A stretch of DNA of 64,000 nucleotides from Enchytraeus crypticus (GCA_905160935.1 CAJHZI010000200.1:837001-901000); one strand, 5' to 3'; counted from the stretch's first letter, positions 31,880 to 44,950 are shown. The notes: generated from the letters alone by a model not told the origin. Program-made: numbers and translations.

Positions 31880-32720
31880 ATATATGTGTTTATTTCAGCA
31901 TCAACACCAAATCACTGACAAATACACATAGAAAGAAACATTTAAAAGAAATAAAATAATAATAAAAAAATTCCCAGAAACACAGGGTATCAAACAGTCT
32001 TAATAAACTAGAACAACGGCCGTCAGGGAAGATGATACACATCTTATCTAGCTGACCACCGTCTACAACTATATTAATGTCATATTTAATGCAAAATCAA
32101 CTGAAATACACACTTTAGCTAAGCAACAATTCTAGCTAGACATTTACACAAAAATAACAAAATTTAGTAATTTACAAACCATCAATCAATATATATTTGT
32201 AACGTTTAGTGAATTCAGTTAGGACCTCGAACTGCGGATATCAGGAGGTATTTGGTTCCAAGAATTGATAAACTTATAGACATAAGATTTAAAAAATTCA
32301 GAAGTTGTTCTAGAATACAAATAATTGGTCTCGGAGAGCCTTGTATTATACACAAACGAGATCTGATTAGCAATAAAAATACATTTTACGGATTCTGACA
32401 TAGTCAGATCGGGGAAACGAATACATTTAAATACAAGTTTACCAGTATGTATTGGAATAACTGAAAAATTGGTAATACATTATAATTCATATGAAGTTGC
32501 TTAACATTATGAAACTAATGTTTATTCTGTAAAATTCTTAGAATACGGTTACATGCAACATGTAAGGGTTGAAGCAACTGTTTGGTTGTATAGGCATAAA
32601 CTTCAATACCATATTGTGTCCTTGATTGCACCAATGAAAGGTATAAATTTCTACCACAATTCGTAGGAATAAAATCTCTACGATTGTATAACATACTAAT
32701 AAAATTGATCATTTGGAGAG
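31880..32720 (-). mobile_element. LINE family D, C-terminal region and 3' UTR
   Basis: Minus-strand frames: 32724-32515 with NCGRNLYLSLVQSRTQYGIE and LHVACNRILRILQNKH, and 32401-32219 with EFFKSYVYKFINSWNQIPPD. The 3' UTR carries AACGGCCGTCAGGGAAG and ATCTAGCTGACC on the plus strand. Frames are broken between them. Confidence 0.7.
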
Positions 32721-33960
32721 ACACAACATCTTAAGAAAATCTCAGCATGGATTCATGAATAAAAGATCATGCTTTACTTACTTAATTAGCTTTTTAGAGA
32801 AATTGAATCAGTGGATAGAGGAGGGAGAGACTGTTGATGCAGTGTACTTGGATTTCAGAAAGGTTTTTGATACTGTCTCACAAGAGACTTCTTCTTAAGA
32901 TTAAGTCTTGAGGAATAGATGGGAAGTTATACAAATGGATAGCAGATTGGTTAAGGGGAGGAAGCAGAGGGTTACGTTGGGTGAGGCTAAATCAAGTTGG
33001 GTGGAGGTAACTTCCAAATAGTTTTGTATCAGATACTAACATCAGCAAACTTTAAGATTGTATTAAATATTTCTGTATCTATATCACTTATGAAGATCAG
33101 AAATAATATTGGACCCAACACTGAACCCTGTGGCACCCACGTAAAGTTGGCATGAAAGAACAAAGGGACAGTATGGTTCGGGACTTACACGTGCTAAGTA
33201 AGTGGTCCCAAAAATGGGGCTTAGAATTCAATGTGGACGAGTGTAGTATACTTCAATTTGGTAAAAATAACCCTAATAAAGAATATCTTGTAAATAATAA
33301 GATACTTCAAGTAGTGAGTGAGGAGAAGGATTTAGGGGCAATATTTAGCCAGGACCTCAAAGTGAGGAAACAATGTACTGTGGCTGTTAAAGCCGCCAAT
33401 AGGACCTTAGGACTAAGAATGAGAACATTCAAAAGTAGAGATGAAGGCATTGTTTTAAAGAATGGTTACTCGCTGATACAACCTCATCTGGAGTATTGAT
33501 GTCAGCGTGGAGACCACACTAGAGGAAGGATATTGAACTTATTTAAGCAATGCAAAGAAGAGCATTAAGAACTATTAATTAGGGGATTAAAATTATTAAG
33601 ATACGAGGAGCGGCTAAGCACAGCCTCTGACAACCCTAGAAACCAGTAGAATTAGAGGTGATCTTATTATATAGAGGTTTATAAAATAATGCATGGGCTT
33701 ACCATATTAAGAGCAACAGATTTTTGTCAGATTCCCTAATAATGGTTTAAGAGGTCATAGCTATAAATTGCTTAAGCCTAGTGTAAGGACAGACATGGGA
33801 AAGTTTTTATTTTCTCAATGTTTTTCAGGTGATTGATAGACTGAACTCTTTGAGTGAAAAGGTTGAGAATGTGGTGTCGGTGAATAGTTTTACAAACAAG
33901 CCAGATGTTGTAATCATGTATGATTGAAATAAGCCCTTGGTTTTCTTCCCTACTTCCTGC
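32713..33960 (+). mobile_element. CR1-like LINE RT with an in-place inversion
   Basis: Boxes in order: LRKSQHGFMNKRSCFTYLIS, DAVYLDFRKVFDTVSQ, WLRGGRQRVTLGEAKSSWVE; then an inverted block at 33020-33150; then LHVLSKWSQKWGLEFNVDEC, ILQFGKNNPN and EEKDLGAIFSQDLKVRKQC. Read on the minus strand, the block encodes [20 protein letters not shown] and ILKFADVSI, exactly the missing RT segment. Several stops after 33499. Confidence 0.88.
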
Positions 33961-34019
33961 TACCTAAGTTTGACTAAGGATTGAATAACCAATATGGTAG
34001 CAGTTCTGGTAAAATCTGG

Positions 34020-34075
34020 TAACTCAAAATAAACTCATACTAATAACAACAATAATAATAACAACAATTAGAGTG
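34020..34075. repeat. (AAC/AAT)n tail
   Basis: aataacaacaataataataacaacaa lies at the 3' end of the minus-strand L2-A element. Confidence 0.85.
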
Positions 34076-37000
34076 CTACTGTCATCAATGACAACATCAA
34101 GCACTATTGAGACAAAATCAAGCCGGCGAACAAATAGATGGTCCAAAACGGTGCAAATTCCAAAATCCAGATAATCAGTCCAAAGTACAGGGTATTAAAG
34201 AAAAGGAAGTTTAGGCGCAGGTCGCTGCACATGGACACCGGATGGAAATGAGAGATGGAAAAGATAGGTCTTCAACTGCCTATGGAACTGATCATAGGAA
34301 AACAAAGGCCGATGTGATTCGAATTAAGATTTCCGTAGATTGGATGGAAGAGAATTCCAGATCTGAGGTACAGCATGCTGGAAAGAACGATTAGATAGCT
34401 TAGAGTGTGAAGGTAAGCTACGTCTCACAAGAGTAATTAACTTAGAAGACCGAGTAACAGCAGCTGCATCACTTTAATCAAGTGAGACATACAAGTTGGT
34501 CCAGGGATGGTGATGTACTTGTAGGTTAACGAAACTGTTTTGTAAATGATACGCTCTTTAATCTTTAGCCAGTGCAAAGACTTTAAAATAGGCGTAACAT
34601 GTGCGTACTTGGAACTACAAAAAATTGCTCGCGCAAGAGAATTCTGAACAAACTGCAACGGATCAATCTCACCGCCAGGGAGATTTAAAAACAGGGAATT
34701 GCAGTAGTCCAATTTCACGTGACAAATATGGACGTATTCGACGAAGATCACGGATATGGAAGAAACACGCTTGTGAAGTTTTAGTTACGTGTTCGTGGAA
34801 GGTTAGGTGTTTATCAAGAATAACACTGAGATTTCTCACAGAAGAAACAGGTGATATTTTAATACCCGAAGATAACAAAAGAGTTTTCCCATTCAGCTTT
34901 AGAAGCTGTTGAGGTGTCTCAACCAACAAGAATTCAGTCTTATATGGATTAAGTGCTAAGAAATTAGCAGACATCCAAGAGGATATAGACTGAAAACTTT
35001 GCTGCAGGAGGGTTTCAGCATCAGACTAAGAGTTAGGGGTGAAACAAGTGTACATTTGAGTATCATCAGCATATAGTTCATGACCAAGAGAATGAGAAGA
35101 GATTAGAGAGCTTAAGGGTGTTCTATAAAGGTTAAAGAGGATAGGACCAAGAATGGAGCCCTGAGGCACATCGTACTTTAAGTGGGAAGGCGAAGAGATG
35201 TACTCCATCACTTTCACACTAAAAGAACGATCCGTCAGATAGGAGGAAAACCAATCAAGAACAATTCCACGAATACCAAACCAGGAAGAAAGACATTCCA
35301 GAAGAATATTGTGATCAATGGTATCAAAAGCGGCCAAAAGATCAAGCATACATAATCCACTTAAGCATTGCGTGCACATGGCATTAACAGTAGAATTGCA
35401 CACAGATAGAAGCACCGTTTCAGTTGAACGATGCTTAGTATTAGCAGCTTGATGCTTATTAAATGGATCATTGTGAGAGAGCTGAGTAGAAAGCCTCTGA
35501 AGAACAATTCTTTCAGTGAGTTTAGATATGTATTTCAGATTAGATATAGGCCTGTAATTCGACAATGATTCCTTATCCAGTGTGTGCTTTTTAAGCAATG
35601 GAGTAATAACTGCACGCTTAAAAGCACGAGGAAATATGCCAGTAGAGAGAGAGAGAGATTAACAATCAGTGTTAATACAGGAGCAAGTATGTGAATACAC
35701 TTCTTTAAAAGAGAGGTTGGGTCCAAGTCACAATGTTTGACTGGAGAGTCTAAAACTAATTTAGTAATCTCTTCAATGGTAACTGGAGTGAAATTAGAAA
35801 GCTCATCCTTGGAATGAGTCTCTACTGGAGTATGAGGAGTAGAGTTAGGAGATGGAGTGATAGATTCTCTAAGATTGCTTATATTATCTGTAAAGTAATT
35901 GGAAAATTGTTCAGGCAGTGTCTCAACAGGAGTAGAAGGAAGAGAACGAGAAATAGATCTATGTAAAAGATCATTAACAGTTTTCCACAATCTCTTGACA
36001 TTCACAGCCTTACTGACCAAAGAGGAGTAGTACTCTTTCTTAGCATTAGCAATAGCAGTATGATAAATCTTGTGTTGCAAATTAGAAACAGTTTTCCAAA
36101 AATCGGAATGGGTATGACGCCACTTTCTTTCAGCTCTACAGCGTGCAGCCTTTAGTTTTCTCAGATCAGAGGTGTACCAAGGGTTAGATTTCTTAAGCTT
36201 CTTGGTAGTTAGAGGTGCATGCTTATCAAGTAGAGATGAAAGAGTAGTGTTATACTGTTTTACTAATTCATCCAGATCATTAGAAGGAGACTTGATCAAA
36301 GTCGAGCTTTCAAGATCAGAATAAAAGAGATCAAGGTCAATATTACTAATATACCTAAATGAAACAGTAGCTGAATTTTTAATAGTATCTGGCTTACATG
36401 ATTATAGGTAAATACAACAGGAAAATGGTCAGACGGCGAGTGAGATAAAATATTAACACTTAAAGGATCAATAGCAGAGAGACTTGGTGTAATAACAACA
36501 TCCAGTGTATGATGGTCAAGATGTGTAGCAACATTCACATGTTGAACAGCATTACAAGAGGACAGCAAAGTATTAAACTGCTGAGTTAAGGGATCAAGAG
36601 GATTATCAAGGTGAATATTGAAGGTCACCTGTAATCACAAAGTCTGATTTAGAAGTTGTAAGGAAGGAGAGTAGGGTAAAAAACTCAGATAAAAAGAGAG
36701 AGAAGGGTTTGGCATAGGTGGAGGAAGATGGTGGTCGATACACTGCAACAGCATGCAGAGTACATGTGCTAAATTTACCAGTGACTGAAATTGCTTCAAA
36801 TGAAGAAAATTTATGACAGTCATTGCTAAGAAGGGTAAGGGCTTCCTTAGTAGGAGAGCAACTCCACCACCCTTAGCACCAGATATCCTAGAGTCACGAT
36901 TTGCAATAAACATATCATAACCTGGAGGAAGAATAGACATCAGTTCAGAAGGAGTGGTTATAAAGGATACCAAGTTTCACTGATAGCAAAAGAGTCAAAC

Positions 37001-37130
37001 TTGTGAGTCTCAGCCAAATCATGCAAAGCAATGATATGGTCTGAGTTAGAGAGGGATCGGATGTTAAGAGAGCAAAGAGAAATATTGTTGCGAAGAGAAT
37101 TAACAGGAATTCTCGATCGAAACATGCTTA
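34075..37130 (-). mobile_element. L2-A LINE, longest copy (endonuclease, RT, C-terminus)
   Basis: On the minus strand from 37130: NIRSLSNSDHIIALHDLAET, then frame 36973-36635 (GAKGGGVALLLRKPL), frame 36628-36296 (FNIHLDNPLDPLTQQF, SHSPSDHFPVVFTYNH with the endonuclease SDH), frame 36299-35535 (linker), frame 35598-35026 ([61 protein letters not shown]) and frame 34974-34437 (ANFLALNPYKTEFLLVETP, LDYCNSLFLNLPG). The RT YADD is intact. Four or more frame breaks or stops, plus a missing part of the endonuclease near 36640-36850. Clade L2 is inferred from the AFDTIDH and C-terminal motifs. Confidence 0.9.
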
Positions 37131-38171
37131 CAAAACTGATTAATCAGTAATTGTAAACAATACAGAAAGTACAATATAGTATTACACAAATTACATAAAA
37201 TGATACAAATACATAAAATTAACTAACGATCAAAATATAAACACTATAACTTTAACAATTTAAACAGTAAAATAAGTATAAAATAACTGCAACGGAATCA
37301 ACTATAACGGTAAAATAACGGTCAAAACTGTAAATTGATTTTTCAACAAAATAACTAGATAACAGATTAACAATATCACATAGAACTATGAACTAAGTTA
37401 ATAGTGCGCCAATGTACTTAATCAAGTCTAAAACTATTCACTGAAGACGCTAAATTTCATCAAAATTCAATTTATTTATTAAAAATCAATAAATAAACAG
37501 TCCCTGTTAGTTATGAATGTTACATACTCTGAAGTTTTAACAAAAACATGAGTTTAACTAGAAGTTAGCACTTACACTATTGCCTTTAAAATTTAATTAC
37601 TAAAAAGTTAGATGCATGTTACTTGCACAGAACTAGCATTAGGCTATTATATGATATTATATGAATGACTTATATATTATATGTAATTAAAAAGGAAAAC
37701 GTACTATTTCTTTGTTTACCTTTTTCTTATTTACCCTTTTATATTTTTTAGAGTTTTTCAGAAAACCCAGTAGTTATGGTATAGGCCTAACCCAACATGA
37801 AAACAGAATAGGATGATCAGAAGGATTTTGTTTATATGGAAAATTGTTTATACAGTATAACGATTTCCTAAGGTAAAACAGTAAACACGCATTATAGAGA
37901 AATGATAAACTATGCTGATATCTACCACTTTTAATACCACATTTTTAAACCGTTAGGCAATTTAACCGTTTCCGTGTAACCAGTCCAATGAATGTCCGAG
38001 ATTTTACTTTCAGATAAGCGCGACTTGGATTGGAACCTACGAGGGTTCCAATCGCCGCAGGATCATCGTTTAAAACTTCATGACGTTACCCCTACGCTAC
38101 TATGACATTCTCGATGTATTGACATTATTTTTATTCAACTGGTTTCGAACTGAAGCCCCGCTTTCTTCATG

Positions 38172-38180
<9 letters not shown>
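37130..38180. other. No recognised feature
   Basis: Over 1 kb of AT-rich sequence without frames. It could hold the 5' UTR of L2-A at its left end. Confidence 0.5.
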
Positions 38181-38205
<25 letters not shown>

Positions 38206-39133
38206 GGTTTAACGTCCGTTTCCTCATCCAGGGATGATGTCAGAGACGTCCCCAACAGCACACATCACTACAGATCAATTCACCCCGACCAATCTGCAAA
38301 AGAAATGTGCTGAGGAGAAGTAAGGTCCTAAACGAAAGCCAGTCCGGTGATCAAAAATGGTCAGGGTAGATTGATTACGTCTACGGTGGGAAAAGGTAAG
38401 TCTTAAGCTTGCTAGAGAATGTTGAAAGAGAAAAACAAGAGCGAAGATTAGCAGGTAAAGAGTTCCAGATTATGGGTGCTGCGTAAGAAAATGAACGTCT
38501 GCCCAATGCCGTGAGAATATTTGGAACTGAGAGAAGATTGGCATCGGTGGAGCGAAGTGCACGTGAGGGACGATAGAGAAGAAGAATTTCAGATAAGTAA
38601 GAAGGCTTGCCAAATCGCAGAGTTTTAAAAGTTAATAGAGCTATTTTATATTTTATGCTTTGATTAACAGGGAGCCAGTGAAGACCGCAAAGTAGAGAAA
38701 GAGAGCGAAATTGAAGTCGAGAGGACTTACAAACAACACGTGCAAGAGAATTTTGGACGTGCTGCAAACGATTGAGAGAAGAATTAGGCAACCCATGTAA
38801 TAATGAATTACAATAGTTGAGCTTTGAATGAACTATAGAATTAGCAAGGATAGTGGCTGAATTTTCTAGTAAGGGATGGACGTATTTGCCTAATCTAACG
38901 AATCTGAAAGAAAGAAGCGCGACAAACAGAAGAGATATGGGATTTAAAGGCAAGGTTTTCATCAAATGACTCCAAGGTTTTTGGCGGATCGAGAAGGTGA
39001 AAGAGCAAGATTCTGAAAATTAACAGAGTTATTGGCAATTTTACTTCTTTGCAAAGGAGTGCCAATTAAAAGATATTTAGTTTTGGAGGGATTAACAGCT
39101 AGACGGTTAGCACAAAACCAGGAATAAACCTTG

Positions 39134-40700
39134 TCTAGTGTCGTGAATAGCCTTTCTGCCTGTTCGTCCTCGAGCCGTTGTCTATTTCTGGACTCGCTCG
39201 CCGGTCGGCAGTGCTTCGAGACGGCAGCTTTATCGTCGAATGTTTTACTAAGGGTACCGCTTGTCAGGAGGAACCGAGGTGCTGCGTCTTCAGATGATAC
39301 TTCTTTCCTCGTATCATCCGTCTCGATAGGCCTTCGTTGTTCGTTACTGACTGAGTAGGCTAGGGTCCAACCCCGTTTTCCTACTTCGTAATTGGGTTCT
39401 CGGGAACCCGGTGCACAGCGTCGACGCTGGCCCGAGTAGAAGCGTACTCCACGTCTTCTACGTATTTAGACGATGACGGTTGAGTTTCTGCCGTACTCCC
39501 TTGATAGATTCTATCCCGTGATATTCGTGGTTCTCGGGGCGAATTGATATGGCCGCCGAACCGGTAGTGGAAGCGTCTACGTTATCTTGGGCGATAACGG
39601 TTTTGATTTTCTGTTCTGCTTCCTAGTCTACAAACTGGTTGTAGTAGATAATTTTATGATTGGTTGTTTAACTGCGCCGAACTTTATTCTTATTTACCCT
39701 ATAAAACTTCCCTTTACCTGTTTAGACTTATTCTTCCCTATCCTTTTAATATTGGTCTTCCGGTAGTTCCTTCTGTCGTCCATCGTTTAATACTGGTCTT
39801 CCTGTAGTTTCTTCTCTTGTCCATTATTTTTGAAGGTGATACAATGGCTTCCGTGTAGTCACTATGAGATTTGTGGATAGTCAACTGGTCATTAGTATTC
39901 CTGCTCCCGCCAGCAGAGACGAACTCCATCCAGGCGATGCCGTCGCTAGCCCCCGCCTGCAGAGACACACTCGACCCAGGCGCTTAGCAAATACCCGCAG
40001 AGACGAACTCGACCCGGGTAATGCCGTGGACTACCAGCCTCCCGCCTGCAGAGACACACTCGACCCAGGCGCTTCAAATACCCGCAGAGACGAACTCGAC
40101 CCGAGTATTGCCGTGGACTACCAGCCTCTTACCTGGGCCTACCCAGGGGACAACGAACTCTCTTGCCTCCAATTAGCCTTCGCGGCTTGGGAAACAAGTC
40201 AACCTGAGGGGCTACGAGCCTAGGCTAACAAGCGAGCTTGAAAGCTTTCGGCTAGACGAAGACCAGATTTCTCTATACTAATGGTACTTTTGCCTTGGGA
40301 TTGGGATATTACGTACTATCCTCCCTCGGTTCCCAGTACTTTCGCGTAGAAGGTTCTGGCCTCCCTGAGTTACTGCGCAGACGAATCACTCAGCACCTAA
40401 TCTGATTTTCTATGTATCGACGGCCGCTTAATATACTACTCGAGCGATCGACTTCAGCCAACCACAACATTTCTCGCTTAGTCGATTTTCGCGCCAGCCG
40501 CGTCATTTTGGAAATACCCAGTGTAATAATCTAGCTATGCCTACTTATAAATTCGGCTTATATCATCTATTATAAATCTTTGGAAAAACCCTACGTCACG
40601 TATTATTTATAAATACCAGCTGTATAATATTTGCTTTCGATCTATAATATATATTTCTTACTATCATACTTTATGAACAAGGCGTGTTCATTACATCTAG
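39134..40700. mobile_element. Solo LTR of an LTR retrotransposon, with 5-bp target duplication
   Basis: Fossil element, LTR 39139-40695, about 1.56 kb. It begins TGTCGTGAATAG and ends TTCATTACA (TGT...ACA termini), flanked by TCTAG at 39134-39138 and 40696-40700. It lies inside L2-B, so it is younger than that copy; matching flanks suggest modest age. No internal coding part remains, as expected after recombination between LTRs. It is more GC-rich than its surroundings and has an internal direct repeat at about 39905-40125. A 5-bp duplication fits Gypsy, BEL or Copia; family not assigned. Confidence 0.75.
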
Positions 40701-41004
40701 AATGGATGAGAGATGAGCCAGTTTCTGATCGGAATCATGATTAGAAAAGGAAATGTACATGTATAGTTGTGTGTCGTCTGCATAGAAATGAAAATTTATG
40801 GAGGACTGAGCAAGCAGATAGCTAAGAGGAGTGATATATAAAGAGAAGAGCAATGGACCTAACACTGAACCTTGAGGAACACCGCGTAGGAGGGGTAGTT
40901 CAGAAGAGCGATTTTGACCAATAACAACCGATTGTGTGCGACATGAGAGATATGATGTGAGAAGGGAAAAAGCAAAATCAGATATGTCAGAAAAAGATTT
41001 AAGC

Positions 41005-42499
41005 CTATTTATTAGAGATGGGAATTTTATGAATGTCCAGAGTTCGGGTTCGGTTCGTTGAAAATGAAAGTTCGGTTCGGATTCGGTTAGCAGTTGACAA
41101 TTTGAGAGTTTGCTTCGGTTCGTTGAAAACGAAAGTTCGCTTTGGTTCGGGTTCGGTTCTAACAAGGGTTCGGGTTCGGTTCGGGTTCGGCTAGCTTTCC
41201 AACTCGCAAGAGTTCGATTCGAGTTCGAAATGGTTTGGTTTGGATAATGTTGTAATAGTTTAACTTTACTTATAATAATTATGGTTGTGACAAACATGGT
41301 TTATGGTAAATATGCTTAAAAATTCATTAAGTCACAATAGCTGCCACATTTTTTCACCTGGATAAAAAACGACAATGAAAAAAGAAGAGAAGTGGTATTT
41401 ATTCCTGTACATTTCATAAAATATTGTAAGTTGATCAACAAATGTTCATAATATAGATATTTAGCTTTATTATTGTATCTGAAATATTCTCCTTGATTAT
41501 AACGAGCAAATAGAATGCTTCATCAATTTTTAAATCTTTTTTGTCACTATAAGCCTATAATATTAGATGCATTTAAAATTATAAGTGGAATTGTCATTGC
41601 TAAAATTTGATCCAATATTTCAGAGACAAAGTGCAATTTAGTAACATAAAAATGTCAAATAAAGATGATTTGGTAAACACGTGTACTTCCATACAAAAAT
41701 GATCATAATATATACCGTTTGCTATCAACTGACCAGCAATAAGCTTCATAATTTTCCGTAGGGTTTCAAATTTGAAACTCTCCGATCAATTACGAAGTTA
41801 CTAAAATAGTTAGGAAATTATTGCATTTCTATGGTGCAAAATTATTTACTCCAGATAGTCTTAACACATTTACAGTAGAATGTCATATATAATTATTTGT
41901 AAATCTGGCTGCAAAAATAGTAAGGTAGCACACTAAAATTAGAAAAAAATCATAATTTGAATTTAACAAGAACAAATCCACCTAGGTTGAGTCAAGCATT
42001 TTCAGATTTTTATGGAATACTCTCATAACTTTTGTCTCTCTGACGCTAATCTTCATTCCACATTTCAATGCCGTATCATTCAGATTATCCATTATCTTCT
42101 GTAGGCCCGTCTCGCTTCCCGCTATCATTCCTTTGTACAGCTACCATTTAAAAATTTGTGTCAGAACCAGCCTTACCTGAATATATGCTGTTAGATACTG
42201 TAAGACATGTAAATGCAAAAACTAATATATATTTGTATTGTTCTTACTATCTTTAATTAATGTCAGGCTGGTGAAGAAGAAAGGAACTACAAGAGTTTGG
42301 TTCAGCTCGGTTTGGACGAAGTTCGGGTTCGGTTCGGGTTTGGCCAGAGTTCGGGTTCGGTTCGGTTCGGCCAGAGTCTGGGTTCGGGTTCGGTTCGGGT
42401 TCGGTCAGAGTCTGGGTTCGAGTTCGGTTCGGTTCGGTCAAAATTCTAGATTTTAGGGTTCGGTTCGGGTTCGGTTCGATTCTCATCTCTACTATTTAT
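41005..42499. mobile_element. hAT-type MITE with 8-bp target duplication
   Basis: Element 41013-42491. Termini TAGAGATGGGAAT and ATTCTCATCTCTA are inverted, flanked by CTATTTAT at 41005-41012 and 42492-42499. Both subterminal regions (41035-41225 and 42300-42480) are crowded with ggttcgggttcggttcgg motifs, a usual place for hAT transposase binding. There is no transposase frame. A short RTE-like fragment lies inside at 42005-42150. A second copy end is at 57430-57547. Confidence 0.88.
42005..42150 (-). mobile_element. RTE-like LINE fragment inside the hAT MITE
   Basis: tatggaatactctcataact, atttcaatgccgtatcattc and cttctgtaggcccgtctcgc match the RTE-like copy at 48636-48740 in the same order. 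Confidence 0.7.
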
Positions 42500-43359
42500 T
42501 AGGATGACATAGTCAATTGTATCAAAGGCAGCAGAGAGATCTAGAAGAACCAAAGCAGAAACCTGTTTACTAGTCATGGCCTAGCTAATTATCATTATGT
42601 ATACGAGAAAAGCGGTTTCAGAAGAATGTAGTTTTCTATAGGCAGATAGTGAGAGAGAGAAGGGAAAGAGTCAAGATGAGTGCATAAACGGGTATAAATT
42701 ACCTTTTCAAGAAGTTTAGAGATGAAGTTAAGATTGGAAATAAGACGGTAACTGGAAAGATCATCTTTTGGTAGAGAAGGCTTTTCTAGCAAAGGAGATA
42801 CAACTGCTTGTTTGAAGGAGGTCGGGAAGATACCTTCTGAGAGTGAGAGGTTGATTAAGTAAGTAATAGGAGCAACTAAAACATCAATACAGGATTTCAG
42901 TAATCGTGTAGGAATATCATCAAGACAGCAAGATGAGTCGGTAGAGCGAAGAATAAAATTGCGTATTTCTTCCGGTTTAGCTGGTTCAAAACTAGAAAGT
43001 AGCGGTGGTTCAGGCATATTTACAGAAATGGAGTTGGAGGGTATAGATCTTCAGAGTTTGGTTATTTTGTCATTGAAAAAGTTGAGAAAAGAGGTAGCAA
43101 GAGAAGATGGTGAGGTGGTAGAGGGGAGTGACTTCGGAATGGTGCTATCAAGCAGAGAGTCAAGTGCTCCCCATAATTAAATTATTAAATTAGAATAGCA
43201 CTACACTTGATAGTTTCCTGTTTTTAAGTAATAAGAAGTAAGTTCTCGTATACTGAAACATTTTTATTCTTAGTTAATGGTTAGACAGTGAACTAAAATT
43301 TAAATCACTCTGTATCAGTTTATAGTTTTCGTAGTTGTTGTTTATAGCTGTTTATTCTT

Positions 43360-44950
43360 CAACCACTAACTCCTTCAACTGTTCTTCACCCCTAACTCCT
43401 ACTCTGATGCTGAAACCCTCCTGCAGCGAAGTTCTCAGTCTATATCCTCTTGGATGTCTGCTAATTTTTTGGCACTTAATCCATCTAAGACTGAATTCTT
43501 GTTGGTTGGGACACCTCAACAGCTTCTGAAGCTGAATGGGAAAACTCTTACGTTATTTTCGGATATTACAGTAACAATTGCTTCTTCTGTGAGAAATCTC
43601 GGTGTTATCCTCGATAAACACCTAACCTTCCACGATTACATAACTAAAACTTCACAAGCATATTTCTTTCATATCCGAGATCCGTTCATATTTATCACGT
43701 GAGACAGCTGCTACAATTGGTGCTGCTATTGTGCAATCGAAATTGGACTTCTGCAATTCCCTGTTTTTAAATCTCCCTGGCTGTGAGATTGATCGATTAC
43801 AGTTTGTTCCATTTTAAAGTCTTTGCACTGGCTAAAGATGAAAGAGCGAATCATTTACAAAACAGCTTTGTTAACCTATAAGTCCATCACCATGCCTGGA
43901 CAACCTTGTATGTCTCACTTGATTAAAGTGATGCAACCTGCTGTTACTCGGTCTTCTAAATTAATTACTCTTGTGAGACCTAGCTTACCTTGGCGCTCTA
44001 AGCTATCTAATCGTTCTTTCCAGCATGCTGCACCGCAGATCTGGAATTCTCTTCCATCTAATCTTCGGAAATCTTCATTTGAAGCACATCGGCCTTTGCT
44101 TTCCTATGATCAGTTCCATAGGCAGTTGAAGACCTATCTTTTCCATCTCTCATTTCCATCCGGTGTCTATGAGCAGCGACCTGCGCCTAAACCTCCTTTT
44201 CTTTAATACCCTGTACTTTGGACTGATCAAAGATCTTTAAATAGGTAGATATGGCATGACTGTAGTTTCAGTGATACCAGTTTTGTAACATGAGCGACTT
44301 GATTTCCAGCATTCTCCACTTAATCGAAAGGGTAAACAAAGCCCCTTTGACATATATGTATTTAATAGTAATTTCTGTATTTTCAGATTTATTTCATGAT
44401 ATTCGGTCTCTAAACGGTTTTAAGATGATGTATTGTTGAGCATTTTGGTATACAAATTCCAGAAAACCGGAAACTAAAGAACGGGGGAATATCCTTTAAG
44501 AGATTTGAAATAGATTTTGTTTGCATTTTGTAGTATAAAATATACATCAAATTAATAGGAATTCGTTTCAAATAATTTTTTGTCATAATGATATGTTGGA
44601 TAGATGTGACGATAAATGTGCTTCTAAAGTGTTTCATTATCGTTCAAAAGATTTTAAAATGTTCAAAAACTACACTATTTTATGCCTTTAAATAACGATC
44701 AGCTGTTATTGTTTACCTCCGGCTACCAAAATTAGTTGTTGGCATCTGTGCAATTCTTGAACTCAATGTTTACAATGTTTGAGATTGCCTTTGACACTTC
44801 TATAGCTTTTCTTTATTCTATGGAACTGATTATCTGGATTTTGGAATTTGCACCGTTTTTGGACCTTCTTTATGCTCGCCGGCTTGATTTTGTCTCAATA
44901 GTGCTCGATGTTGTCATTGATGACTGTAGCACTCTAATTGTTGTTATGTT
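43360..44950 (+). mobile_element. L2-A LINE, C-terminal part, carrying a 600-bp insertion
   Basis: Frame 43454-43702: ANFLALNPSKTEFLLVGTPQ and SVRNLGVILDKHLTFHDYI. Frame 43823-44206: [39 protein letters not shown] and [17 protein letters not shown]. The 3' UTR is cut at 44228 by about 600 bp of other sequence and resumes at 44831 (TATCTGGATTTTGG), ending at TTGTTGTTA near 44947. Compare the uninterrupted 3' UTR at 6160-6330. Confidence 0.88.
44228..44830. mobile_element. Unclassified 600-bp insertion in the L2-A 3' UTR
   Basis: The sequence is absent from the other L2-A copies at 6174 and at the inverted position near 34190. Left flank GGACTGAT and right flank GGAACTGAT may be a target duplication. 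No inverted termini or frame of known type. Confidence 0.55.

Larger units (their letters stand above)
38175..43175 (-). mobile_element. L2-B LINE split by two later insertions
   Basis: Read on the minus strand in three blocks: 43175-42500 (RT N-terminus: FILRSTDSSCCLDDIPTRLL, KQAVVSPLLEKPSLPKDDL), 41004-40701 ([36 protein letters not shown]) and 39133-38190 (WFCANRLAVNP, KLNYCNSLLHGLPNSSLNRL, ALGRRSFSYAAPIIWNSLP, FSSKLKTYLF). The 3' end has AACGTCCGTTTCCTCATCC and an (AAT)n tail. Between blocks sit a hAT MITE (41013-42491) and a solo LTR (39139-40695). With these removed the RT reads through both joins, for example LAHLSSILD to KVYSW. YADD is intact; a break near 42510-42600 remains. Confidence 0.92.

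Noticed and set aside
36635-36973. Independent small gene
   Set aside because: It is the endonuclease segment of the L2-A LINE (GAKGGGVALLLRK).
39131-40223. Frames of 75 and 119 residues in the GC-rich block
   Set aside because: They lie in the solo LTR; no family resemblance and partly from an internal direct repeat.
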